NCBI RefSeq assembly: GCF_004193775.1
Contig: NC_041018.1
Location: forward strand, 31,765,940-31,829,939
DNA: 64,000 nt
Origin: Glycine soja
Taxonomy: Eukaryota; Streptophyta; Magnoliopsida; Fabales; Fabaceae
Direction: 5' to 3'
Position numbers and translations under genes: made by a program. Below the pieces are notes generated by a model. It was not told the origin of the DNA. It saw nothing but the letters and a program-made list of their open reading frames with translations, and made no database searches. This document shows, piece after piece, positions 43,134-53,400 of the stretch; within the stretch, counting starts at the first letter, position 1, and every line of letters starts with the position of its first letter.

Positions 43134-44753
43134 ATGGCGATATATGTTGCAATGAAGCCCACAAAGTTCGACTTGGAGGAGCCCCGGGAGCAGATCCACA
43201 AGTAACGTTCACCATTTCCTCCTAGCACGTCAAAAACCTCGAAAAGGGTATGCCCCAATTGATTGTAGTTTTCATTTTTAAGGTTGTCGTTCTCCTTAGG
43301 CTTATGTTTCGGTTTTTATGTTACTTTTAGTTTGTGAATACTTGGTTCGCGGTGCAAAGGACAAGTGGCTCAGGGTTAAGGGACCTATTAGGATGCCCAC
43401 TAAGGCTCTTCACATCACTACCAGGAAGTCCCTTTGTGGTGAAGGTATTTTCACTCTTTCCTCACTTTTTATTGTTATGGTTGTAGTTTGGTTCACTTGT
43501 CCCTTTTATTCTTTGCTTCTTATATTGCTCTTTTGATTGATGTTCATTTTGCAATTGGGTTTTCCTCAATGTTCTTCTATGTTGCTATGTTATGTGTTGT
43601 AGTTTTGAACATGCATGCCCTTTGTATAAGGAGTAGTTTTGCAATATATCTCTTAATTTGCAAGGTCTGAAATGTGCTAAATTGAAAATTTGGATGGATA
43701 CTTTTGAAAGAAAAAGGAAGATTAAGTTATTTATATCATGTTTATAAATATGAATAAGGGATGATCGAGATGTTTCATTGGTAATCTATTTCTTTGGAGG
43801 CCCGGGACTCTTACTGTGTGTATGTTGAATAGTTGAAGAATAAGACTACAACTCATAGGCAGTGGCTTCGTTAAGGAGTAGTTTTGCAATATATCTCTTA
43901 GTTTGCAAGGTCTGGAATGTGCTAAATGGAAAATTTGGATGAAGACTTTTGAAGGAAAAAGGAAGATTAAGTTAGTTATATCATGTTTAAAAATATGAAT
44001 AAGGGATGATCGGGAGGTTTCATTGGTAATCTATTTCTTTGGAGGCTCGGGACTCTAACTGTGTGTCTGTTGAAGAGTTGAAGAATAAGACTACAACTCA
44101 TAGGCAGTGGCTTCATTAAGGGAAACCACAGGAGCCGTAGTGAAAGTGAGTCCTCACAGGGCAATCGTCTATGGACCCGAACCTGGGTGATCTATCATTC
44201 TAAAAAAGTTCCAATTGTGGGATAAAAAAGTGTTTTGTTTCAATTTTCATTCTTTTAGTGGCAGTGCGAGGAAAATTGTCTAAGTTTTATCTATAATTTT
44301 CTTAATTCATGTTTATTGAATGATATTTGGTACTTAAGTTTGAATGCTCTTCAACAAATTGTGATGTAAATAATTGTCCTGTGCACATGGTTTGCTGGAT
44401 TGGCTCCTCTGTCATTTGTTATCATGTGATTGATTTTATGTTAGCTGTGAGCATGATCATTCTTGCAGCCTAAAACATCATAAGACTGTTGTTGTGGCTA
44501 AAAGCTTGAAAAATGTTGTGATTTCGTGTCTTACCAAGTGTCTTAATTGTGTATTTGTGTGTTGTTCATACGTTTTCTACGGAACACAAATATTTGTGTT
44601 ACTTAGCTTGTTGATTATATTTTTGAAGCATTTTGTTCAATGAATGATATTAAGCCTTTGTGTTCATGAAACTGCTTTTTTTTTTTTTTCAGGTACCAAT
44701 ACATAGGACAGATTTGAAATTCGAGTGCACAAGAGAGTGATTGACCTCTACAG
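43134..44753 (+). pseudogene. RPS20: 40S ribosomal protein S20 (uS10), unprocessed pseudogene
   Basis: Exon 1 starts at 43134 with MAIYVAMKPTKFDLEEPREQ IHK and then drifts out of frame (the bases for NVKNLEK are still visible to about 43245). The next exon 43331-43444 gives [20 protein letters not shown] and [18 protein letters not shown] and ends at a normal gt donor. After a 1.2-kb intron the last exon (44693-44753) continues GTNT, then TAG at 44704-44706 in place of Trp, then DRFEIRVHKRVIDLYS and breaks off before a C/A-rich tract. uS10 is a small-subunit protein of the ribosome head. Retained introns show DNA-level duplication. The premature stop, early frameshift and missing C-terminus inactivate it. 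Confidence 0.9.
43628..44117. repeat. Tandem duplication of 245 bp in the S20 intron
   Basis: Two adjacent units (43628-43872 and 43873-44117), both starting aaggagtagttttgcaatat and both containing gaataagggatgatcg, ctatttctttggaggc and cataggcagtggcttc. They differ at a few percent of positions, so the duplication is not brand new. Confidence 0.9.
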
Positions 44754-45416
44754 TTAAGTTTTATCATACCCCCCTGCAACTCCTCTCCTCCCCCCCCCCC
44801 CCCCCCCCCCACCAAAAACAAAATGTGACTATGTATAGCAAATGGATCTGCAGGAAGCTAAACCACTTTTTCAACTTATTTTGGTTGCAAATGTTTAATG
44901 CGTTTATCAACAATATACATATTATATATTCATTTATATATTAGCATGTTTGCATACTGTGTTTCCTAGGTTCCTAGTATAGTGAATGTCAATGTAACTT
45001 CATTATCTTGTGTAGTTGAACCACCATGTCTTAAGATTTATTTCTGAACATGGCAGGACTGATTATGGTCAATAGGATGCCACCCTTTTTACATTACATC
45101 ACAAGGTTGGCACCTTTCAAAGTTTCAATCTAATTCAATTGTTCAGAGTTATGTCATCTCTACCCTTGAAGAATGAATACAACTGATTAATTATGTCATT
45201 CTTCTTATGTTAATGGAACATAGTAGTGTCATTGTTGTGTAGCATTGCAGCCACTTAATGATAGAGAAATTACCATGTTTTAAAGGAATTAATTAGATCA
45301 TTATTGGAATGTGCCTTATCCTCTCTTTCATGGCATTTATTAGGTTTCCTCTCTAAAGAGTTATTCCTTTATCAACATCTGTATCCAAAAATTAAGACAA
45401 AAATGAGATATTAAAC
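44754..45416. other. Non-coding stretch with a C homopolymer
   Basis: Begins with a run of about 20 C (44791-44811). No gene recognised beyond it. Confidence 0.5.
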
Positions 45417-45505
45417 ATATATATATATATATATATATAGTGTGTGTGTGTGTGTGAGTGTGTGTGTGTGTATGAGACAGAGAGATAGAGATAGAGATAG
45501 ACAAA
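45417..45505. repeat. Compound microsatellite (AT, GT, GA)
   Basis: An AT run, then a gt run broken by single changes, then gagata units. Confidence 0.9.
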
Positions 45506-46048
45506 GTGGGTTCTATTTGCTAGGCAAAGATTAAATGGGAGCCACTTGCCAAATACTAACTCTTATGAAAACTAAATGCATTTAACGTGTGATTCATGAA
45601 CTGTACATTGTTCTAACACTCTCCTTCAAGCTAAAACTTGCTAAGCGTTGAGCTTGGTACAAATAAAACCTTATCTAACTAATATGGGATCCACTAAACT
45701 CAGTTAAAAAGACAACATGGGGCTTGATTAGGCCAGAAAAGACCACTAAACATTGTAAGAGTAGCTAGAGATATGAAGTAGATGAAAATTTGATGCAACT
45801 ATAGATTTGACAAACAATTTATTAGAAAGTAGCTAGAGGTGACAACTGGAAAAGATCACCAAAAAGATACCGGAAAAATTGCTGAAAATAAGTTAGAAAG
45901 TTGGTTGAAATGGTTGTTGGTGAGGTTGGAAAGATTGGTAGAAAGTTGGTTGAAACTGTCACTGGCAATGAGAAGGTTGCTAGAGAAGATCAATGGCAGA
46001 GGAGGCAGGCAGGAAAAAGGTGGAAGAAAGGATTTTTGCACAAAACCA
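45506..46048. other. Possible retroelement remnant left of the Ogre LTR
   Basis: The sentence-like sequence acactctccttcaagctaaa with cttgagcttggtac-type words at 45615-45660 resembles a leader sequence common in plant Copia elements. 45839-46040 has repeated gttggttgaaa / gccaccggaaaa-type words. No domain is recognisable and the call is weak. Confidence 0.3.
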
Positions 46049-47582
46049 TGTCGCAACCTATCCTTCGATGGGAGGGCGAGCGAGACTCAAGGATGCGTCT
46101 TCCAATAAAGGAAAATGCCTAGGAGTCGCCACCAACATTTATTTGAGAAAAACATTAGAAAACCAAAAAGGGTCTGTGAATTTTAAGAATAAAGGTTCGG
46201 GAGTTGTTTACATGCGGGGAAGGTATTAGCACCCCACGCATCCGTCACAAGGAATGATAGCCTTTAATCAAATGTGCAAAATCATGCCTTTAATATTTAT
46301 TTTATTTTCCCTTTTTTTATGGTTTTTATCTTTTTGGGGTCGACAAGAGCGTGGCTCTTGCTCCTACGTATCCTCAAGTGCGATGAGGAACTCAGACCTA
46401 CGTAGTTCTTATTAGCAAGAAAGTTACACGTAGGGGTTGATTTTAAACTTTGAAAGGTTCATTTTAACAGATAAAAGTAAAAAGACCGTTAAGGCATTGG
46501 ACCTTTGAACATATTCAAGCGATTTTCTTGTGGATAAAAGCTTGATTATATGTTGATTTTAACTTTAGTTTCACTTATTTACTTTCAAACTCATTAAAAG
46601 AGGACTTGCAAAGTAAATGACCGGTTGATACTTTATTTTACAATGATTAAACTAGGTTACGGCACAATTAATCGGTGGAAACTCGCTTTACAATGATAAA
46701 AATGAGATTACGGCACAATTAATCGGTAGAAACTCACTTTACACAAAGAAATAAGATCAATGATGGTAGAAGAATGAAGATAAAGATGCGAAAAACAAGA
46801 GAAGACCCTTAAGGGTGCATAGAAAGAGTTCATAACTTCAAGAGTAAAAACTAATCGGTCAATGAACGAAGAACGGACGAAGAACAGTGAAGAACAATCA
46901 CAGAATTGATCACCCACTGGTGTGTACTGTTAGAAACTTTAGCACTGGGAAGTGTACTATTTCCTTAGAACTTGATAAAGCAGGGCTAGATAACTGCATT
47001 GCTAGGGATAGATTGCAGGGTTTTTTTTAGTTTTTAGTTATGTTGTGATTATAATCCTGTTTAAATTAAGCCTAGTCCAACAAGAGGGATCTGAGGACGA
47101 AGCTTGGTTTAAATTAGTCTAAACTTATGAGGGATCGAGGTTTAGTTCCTTAGTCTTCAGCATAGAACACAAGAACATTCTTAATTAGAGAAATATCTTT
47201 ATATGCATCAACTCGTTTATTAGAAAGACCCAACACTTTTAAACCACTATTGTCACTTTTAATTGCTTACATTTACTGCTTTTTAGCTTAGGATATATTG
47301 CATTTCTGTTTCTATTTATGAGTATCAATGTCTGTTTACACAATGCCTGATTCCTGAACAAAACATTGTCTAATCCACAAGTTCCCTGTGTTCGATACTC
47401 GGATCACTCCGTTTTAATTTAAAATACTTGACGATCCAGTGCGCTTGCCGATAACACACGCGACCCCACTTCCGTGTTTCGAAAAAAAAAAAGAAAGAAG
47501 TGAACTGTGAGTGGGGGCGAACAGCTGGCAAGAATCCAAATATTTGCAAACGATCGTCCCCGAACGAAATTAGGGTATGACA
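46049..47582 (-). repeat. Ogre 3' LTR
   Basis: In its own orientation it starts TGTCATACCCTAATTTCGTT and ends GGTTGCGACA, 1534 bp. The right-hand window end (63981-64000) repeats the first 20 plus-strand bases with three differences. About 46920-47455 looks foreign (see findings). Confidence 0.85.
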
Positions 47583-47600
47583 GTTGCCCCTCTTGACTTA
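47583..47600 (-). promoter_or_regulatory. Ogre polypurine tract
   Basis: The complement of gttgcccctcttgactta gives a purine-rich caagaggggcaac directly at the LTR, the expected plus-strand primer. Confidence 0.7.
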
Positions 47601-47799
47601 TCTTTTATTGGAAATAAAAGGGAAGTAAAGATAAAGACACTAATTTTGTTCGAGCGATCTCACCATCCAATCGGCCACTCGTGGAAGCCCAAGTAGTGAA
47701 ACCTGTCAAAGGAAGAAGCACAAGAGGCATTAGGTATATCAATAAAAGACCTTAAAGTCTTGCAAAGTTAGGGAGACATTGAAGTCTCAACAGAAGACT

Positions 47800-48570
47800 T
47801 TAATAGTCTTTGAAACAAAAGACTCTGATGGTCTTTGAAAATGTAAAGGGCGGAAGACATTGATAGTCTCCTCAAGGTAACAGACTTTGATAGTCTTGGA
47901 AAAGTAAAGAAAGCAGATGACCATGATTGTTTTCGCATGATGACAGACTTTGATAGTCTTTAAAATGTAAAAAAGACTATGATAGTCTTGACAAAAGACA
48001 TTGAAGTCTTTGAAACGTAAAGAGCAGATGACCTTGATGGTTCCTGCAAGCCAACGGACTTGATAGTCTTTAAGGCAAAGAAGACAGTGATAGTCTTGGT
48101 CAAAAGATATTGAAGTCTTCGAAAAGAGGCAGATGACTTTGATTGTCTCTGGAGGCCAACAGACTTGAATACTTGATAGTCTTGGAGGCAAAGAAGATTG
48201 TGATAGTCTTGGTCGAAAGACATTGAAGTCTTCAAAATGTAAAGGGGCAGATAACCTCGATCGTCTTTGCAAGCCAACATACTTGATAGTCTTGAGGCAA
48301 AGAAGACTGTGATAGTCTTTGTCGAAAGACATTGAAGTCTTCGAAAAATAAAGAGACAGATAACCTTGATTGTCTCTGCATAACAAAAAACTCTGATAGT
48401 CTTTGAAAAGGTAAAGGGGCATACGACCTTGATTGTCTCTGCATACCAACAAGCTATGATAGTCCTTGAAAGCTAAAGAAGATTGTAATAGTCTTGAAAA
48501 AGTAAAGGGAAAACAACATTGATAGTCTCTGCAAGACAAAAGACATTGATAGTCTTGAAAATCTTTTACT
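47800..48570. repeat. Tandem array beside the Ogre 3' LTR
   Basis: About seven or eight units of 60-120 bases (commonly about 105-115). Each begins agactttgatagtctt or a variant and contains aagacattgaagtcttcgaa, cagatgaccttgattgtctc and tgcaagccaac. Units are most regular between 47945 and 48400. Inside each unit agact...agtct forms small inverted repeats. The array produces a long open frame on the minus strand (47787-48608) only because unit lengths happen to avoid stops. Confidence 0.85.
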
Positions 48571-48954
48571 AAAATGCGAACACTCTTAGCAAAGAAACAA
48601 ACCTCCAAACCGATCAGAGAAACATATATTTTTGAAGAAAAATAATGTGACTACTGGGGAAGGAAAGCATGCTGATAGAATTTCTCATAACCACAAATGA
48701 GATTTGGGACATTTGCATTTCATTTCTAAAAAAGCATTAGAAGAAAACACTAGGTCCAATTGAATAGAGGAAAGCCACTCAACGTGTATAAAATCTCACA
48801 CAAGCAAGTGTTTCATCCTAACTCCAAACCACATATACGTCATGATTTGACTTTGTAAGTCATTTCCCATCAAATCAAAGATAATATGCGCAATCATGGA
48901 CCAACAGGACTTTTAGGAAGTTGGATTTTGGTGGGAAATTTGGCTTTGGTCGTT

Positions 48955-49660
48955 CTAGCCTTTCTTTTTTGTTTCCTTTTCTCTTTGGTTCGGCGCGGAA
49001 TTGTGGTGTTGGATCTTGAAATGCTCACACATTTCCTTCATCATTTTATTGTTCAGATTGGTGGCATTATCAGTGATAATCTTCCTGGGCAACCCATACC
49101 AGCAAATTATCTCTTTCTTGATGAACCTAACCACCACACTCCTTATCACACTGGCGTATGAAGCTGCTTCAACCCATTTGGTGAAGTAGTCGATGGCAAC
49201 CAAAATGAAGCGATGTCCGTTTGAAGCCTTCGGCTCAATAGCTCCAATCACTTCTATTCCCCTCATAGAGAATGGCTAAGGCACCGTCAAGACGTTCAAA
49301 GGAACGGGCAGAGCATTGACATTATCTATGAAGGCCTGGCACTTGTGGCACTTTCTCACATGGAGGCAACAATCATTTTCCATAGTGAGCCAGCAATACC
49401 CTGTCCTCAGAATCTTTCGAGCCATGGCATGTCTATTGGCATGTGTTCTAAAAGACCCCTCATGAACTTCCACTAGCATTTACTCAGTCTCACTGGCATC
49501 CACACATCAGAGCAAAACCATATCATGGTTCCTCTTGTATTGGATATTTCTACTCAGGAAGAAGCCGGCTACTAACCTTCACAACGTTCTCTTGTCGTTG
49601 TCAGAAGCCTCCCGTTGGTACTCCTTGTCTTCGATGTATCGCTTGATATCGAAATACTAG
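48955..49660 (-). pseudogene. Ogre integrase, C-terminally truncated
   Basis: The zinc-binding part reads VHEGSFRTHANRHAMARKIL and CLHVRKCHKCQAF (HH-CC). The core follows with DYFTKWVEAASYASV and GLPRKIITDNATNLNNKMMK, giving the first two catalytic Asp residues. At HHNSAPNQ the frame runs into unrelated sequence, so the third catalytic residue (Glu) and the C-terminal domain are absent. An in-frame stop separates the zinc-binding and core parts near 49270. It would have inserted element DNA, but this copy cannot. Confidence 0.85.
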
Positions 49661-50675
49661 GGTTTACCATCTTGCTCCTCTTCAATCAAGCAATAATGTG
49701 CGGGTTTGCTACGACATCTGAATTCGATGTACGGCAAGTCCCCATGCGGGGTCAGCTGAAACATGGATGCTAAAGTGGCAAGTGCATCAGCCATTTGATT
49801 CTCCTCTCTGGGAATGTGATGAAAGGAGATATCATCGAAGTACCCAATCAATTTTCCAATGTGGGCCTGGTAGGGTATCAACTTGTGATCCCTGGTCTCC
49901 CGTTCTCCTTTCAATTGGTGGATCACTAAGGCTGAGTCTCCATACACCTGAGCAACTTGACCTTGAAGTCAATTGCCGCTTGGATCCCAAGGGCGCATGC
50001 CTCGTATTCAGCCATGTTGTTCATGCAGTCAAAACCTAATCTAGCCATAAAGGGTATACATTGGTCGTCAGGGGTAACCAAAACTGCCCCTACTCCATGG
50101 CCTAGTGCGTTGGATGCACCATCGAACAACACAATCCACTTGTCCTTGTCTTCATCCTCTACTTCCACCTCAAACAAGGCCATGATGTCCTCATTCGGGA
50201 ATTTTGGATGCATAGGCTGGTAGTCGTTGATGGGCTGTTGAGCCAGGTAATCTGCCAGGGCGCTTCCCTTTATCACATTTTGAGTGACATAAACAATGTC
50301 GAATTTCGACAATAGAACCTTCCACCGAGTGATCCGTCCGGTGAGAGTGGGTTTTTCAAATATGTACTTGACTGGGTCCATCTTGGACACCAACCAAGTG
50401 GTGTAGCTCAGCATGTACTGCCTTAAATGGTGGGCTGCCCACACCAGGGTGCAACATGTCTTTTCAAGCAAAGAATAGTTTATTTCATATGCCATGAACT
50501 TCTTGCTCAGGTAGTAGATGGCCCGTTCCCTCTTTCCGAACTCGTCATGTTGCCCCAACATGCACCCCATCGACTTATCCAACACAGTCATATATAGGAT
50601 GAGGGGTCTTTTGGGCACCAACGTCACAAGCACAGGAGGATTCATAAGGCATTGGTTAATCCTTCTGAACGCCAC
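49657..50675 (-). pseudogene. Ogre RT-linked RNase H and second, archaeal-type RNase H
   Basis: From 50675 the frame gives the RNase H/connection linked to reverse transcriptase (LYMTVLDKSMGCMLGQHDEF, YYLSKKFMAYEINYSLLEKT, GSALADYLAQQPI) and then a second RNase H: KWIVLFDGASNALGHGVGAV, MAEYEACALGIQAAIDF, and, past a frameshift near 49940, MYGDSALVIHQLKGERETRD and NQMADALATLASMF. The second domain keeps its D, E and D residues. A dual RNase H of this kind is known for Tat-branch elements. RNase H removes the RNA strand during reverse transcription. Confidence 0.85.
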
Positions 50676-51865
50676 TTGGCAGTTGTCACTCCAATGGACG
50701 GACTAGTTCTTATGCAATAGCTTGAAGAGAGGCTCACAAGTAGCGGTCAGTTGCGATATGAACCTCGCTATGTAGTTCAGACGTCCTAGGAAGCCTCGGA
50801 CCTACTTCTCAGTGCGTGGCTCGGGCATTTCGAGGATGGCTTTCACCTTGTATGGGTCCACTTGTATCCCTTTCTGGCTTACAATAAAGCCAAGCAACTT
50901 TCCTGACTTGACCCTGAAAGGGCATTTTGTGGGATTCAACCTTAATCAGTACTTATGTAGCCTCTCGAACAACTTTTGTAAGTTGACAAGGTGTTCCTCC
51001 TCGGTCCTCGATTTGGCAATCATATCATCCACGTAGACCTCTATTTCTTTGTGCATCATGTCATTGAACAATGATACCATAGCCCGTTGGTAGGTTGCCC
51101 CAACGTTCTTAAGCCCAAAGAACATTACTTTGTAGTAGAACGTTCCCCAAAGGGTGACCAAGGTTGTCTTCTCCATGTCCTCTGGTGCCATCTTTATTTG
51201 GTTGTAGCCTGAGAACCCGTCCATGAAAGAAAACAAAGCATAATTTGTCGTGTTATTTACGAGGACATTGATGTGCGATAAAGGAAAGTTATCCTTTGGA
51301 CTGGCTCATTTTAGATCTCGATAGTCCACGCACATTCGCACTTTCCCATCCTTCTTGGGGACTAGCACAATGTTGGCAACCCACTCCGGGTATCGAGCCA
51401 CATCCAAAAAGCCAGTGTCAAACTGCTTTTTCACCTATTATTTTATCTTTAAGAACAACTCGGGCTTCATCCTTCTCAGTTTTTGCTTTACCGGGGAACA
51501 CTCGGGATTCAAAGGTAATCTATGTTGCACGATGTCGGGACTCAAGCCGAGCATATCTTGGTATGACCAAGCGAAGATGTCTTAGTAGTCTCACAGCAGA
51601 GCCACCAATTCATCCTGGATATGTGTGGTCATGCCCTTGCCAACCTGCACCTCTTTTCTTTCTTTGCCAACACCCAAGTTTACGATCTCTGTTTCTTTTT
51701 GGTGTGGTTTCACTTCCCAATCTACTTGTTCGACCATTCTTTTTAGCTCTAGGGGAAGCCCTCAATCCTCATCTTCTTCATCCTCAGCTTGGTTTACCGG
51801 TTGCTCAAAATTGACGTCTAGGTCCTCGGTATCATTACCTTCATAGGAATCATTGTCGGATCTAT
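50676..51865 (-). pseudogene. Ogre reverse transcriptase
   Basis: The minus strand begins with an acidic pre-domain (EGNDTEDLDVNFEQPVNQAE), passes WSYQDMLGLSPDIVQHRLPL, and reaches MFSFMDGFSGYNQIKMAPED, then FGLKNVGATYQRAMVSLFND and the catalytic VYVDDMIAKS (YVDD at 51024-51035). Frames change at about 51240 and 50945, with stops between, and the fingers region around 51300-51420 is still readable (GKVRMCVDYRDL-like). It copies the element RNA into DNA when intact. Confidence 0.85.
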
Positions 51866-52130
51866 ACCATTTAATCACAACAAAAATAAATATGCAAAAG
51901 AATGAAAATGGACGACAGTGCAAGAGAAAATGAAGAAGGATTGTACATTTATATATTTGTGGTAACAAAAGACATGCCCAAACAAGGAGAAAACCCTAAA
52001 GCCTAGGCCCAACAATAGGGTTAGGACTAATGAATTACATTGTGTTTGCTACGAAAACCCCGAATTGTTTGACAATTCACCAGTTCCCCAACTTGAACTT
52101 CGGAGGACACGGTCGCACCTAGTTTGGTTG
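51862..52130 (-). other. Possible Ogre intron between protease/G-patch and reverse transcriptase
   Basis: The minus strand here is non-coding and T-rich toward its end and finishes in tttaatggtatag (acceptor at 51862) right before the reverse-transcriptase frame. Ogre elements are known for an intron at about this place. The donor is not certain (a candidate gtgcga lies near 52115), so the left border in the element is approximate. Confidence 0.4.
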
Positions 52131-52249
52131 CTCTTGAGGGGTCTCTTCATGTATCATGGCAACCCGCCCTTCGCACATCCAACCCGTGCTGACAAAGCTT
52201 TCGTTGATGTGACGCAAGGGAACCCCTTTCGCTTGTAGCCCTTGCGGCT

Positions 52250-52560
52250 TACCCATGCTCCTTCCCCTCCTTTCTAGGGCACTTCACCTCACGTCAGCAC
52301 GCGTAGGCTTATACCCTAGTCCGAACCTTCTGCGGTTCTCCGTGAACTCTACCAAGCTCTCCATGCCATCGTTGTTCTGGCCCAAACCCATTCCGGGCTC
52401 GTACCCATGCCATAACATCACCCGAGCTACCATTAATGCAGCCTCAGATGAGCGTTGTTGTACTGGGGGAGACTCCACATAAGCGTTGCTTACCATTTCC
52501 AAGGCTTGAAAGGACATCTCCAAGGACTCCTCTGCGGCTTCCACATAAGGCATAGAAGAA
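52250..52560 (-). pseudogene. Ogre G-patch segment
   Basis: The minus strand reads EAALMVARVMLWHGYEPGMG, LGQNNDGMESLVEFTENRRR and FGLGYKPTRAD. The spaced glycines (GYEPGMGLGQ...GLGY) are those of a G-patch (D111) motif, a nucleic-acid-binding element reported in Ogre between protease and reverse transcriptase. It follows a linker (YVEAAEESLEMSFQALEMVS) after the protease. Open throughout 89 codons. Confidence 0.75.
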
Positions 52561-52580
52561 GGACAACTAACAAGAATGTT

Positions 52581-53400
52581 CTATTCTCCGGAGACTATGA
52601 TTAACTGCCTTTCCACCACAAACTTCAACTTTTGGTGTAGCGTTGAAGGGACCACCCCCACTAAATGAATCCAAGGCCAACCTAGTAAACAGTTGTAGGT
52701 AGGGTTTATGTCCATCACTTGGAAAGTAATTTGGCATATGTGGGGTCCAATTTGAATGGAGAGATCAATCTCCCCCCTTATGTCCCGGCGGCTGCCGTCG
52801 AAAGCCCGCACCACCATGGAGCTCAGCCTTAGGTGTGACGCATTAAAAGGCAATTTGTCCAAAGTAGCCTTGGGCATGACATTAAGTGACGAGTTTTTGT
52901 CAATGAGCACTATGTGGTCCAAACATTTAACGAACAAATGCAAGGCTCTATTGTGCCCACGGCCCTCCACATGTATTTCTTCATTGGCGAACGCGAGGTA
53001 ATTATTGGTTGTGATATTGTTGATTATGCCCCCGAAACCCTCCACAAATATGTCTTGGGCTACGTGGGCTTTGTTCAGAATCTTGACCAATAGCGCCCGA
53101 TGAGGTTCAGAGTTCATGAGTAGTTCCAACAGGGAGACCCAAGTTGGGGTTTTATTGAGTTGTTCAATTACCTTGAACTCACTTTGCTAAATGATTCGCA
53201 AGAACTCATTTGCTTCTTCAATGAATATTCCTTTTTTTCTGAAGTCTTCCTCTCCCTTAGCAAACCTCCCAACCAAGACCTCCTCATCTAGAATCAAGCT
53301 TGCCTTGTCACTCTCTTCCGCGCCCACATTCGCCTTTCCCTTCGTGTCCTTGGACCGCACCAACGGCTCGGGTGCCACGAAGATCTGCCCACTACGGGTT
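52581..53400 (-). pseudogene. Ogre aspartic protease region
   Basis: A linker (DKASLILDEEVLVGRFAKGE, EEANEFLRII) leads to an open frame 53129-52581: SEPHRALLVKILNKAHVAQD, HNRALHLFVKCLDHIVLIDK, NSSLNVMPKATLDKLPF, ending in NPTYNCLLGWPWIHLVGVVP. The fold is a retroviral-type aspartic protease. The active site reads DKNSS where D-N/S/T-G-S is needed, so the essential glycine is missing and the enzyme should be dead even though the frame is open. Confidence 0.8.

Noticed and set aside
42884..43258. 124-codon minus-strand ORF
   Set aside because: Antisense of the S20 leader and exon 1.
47800..48570. CRISPR-like array
   Set aside because: Unit lengths vary and the spacers are themselves repeated. 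Plant retroelement context.
47787..48608. 273-codon minus-strand ORF
   Set aside because: It is the tandem array read through; the protein is a repeat of the DNA repeat with no fold.
51296..51814. 172-codon plus-strand ORF
   Set aside because: Antisense shadow of the Ogre reverse transcriptase.
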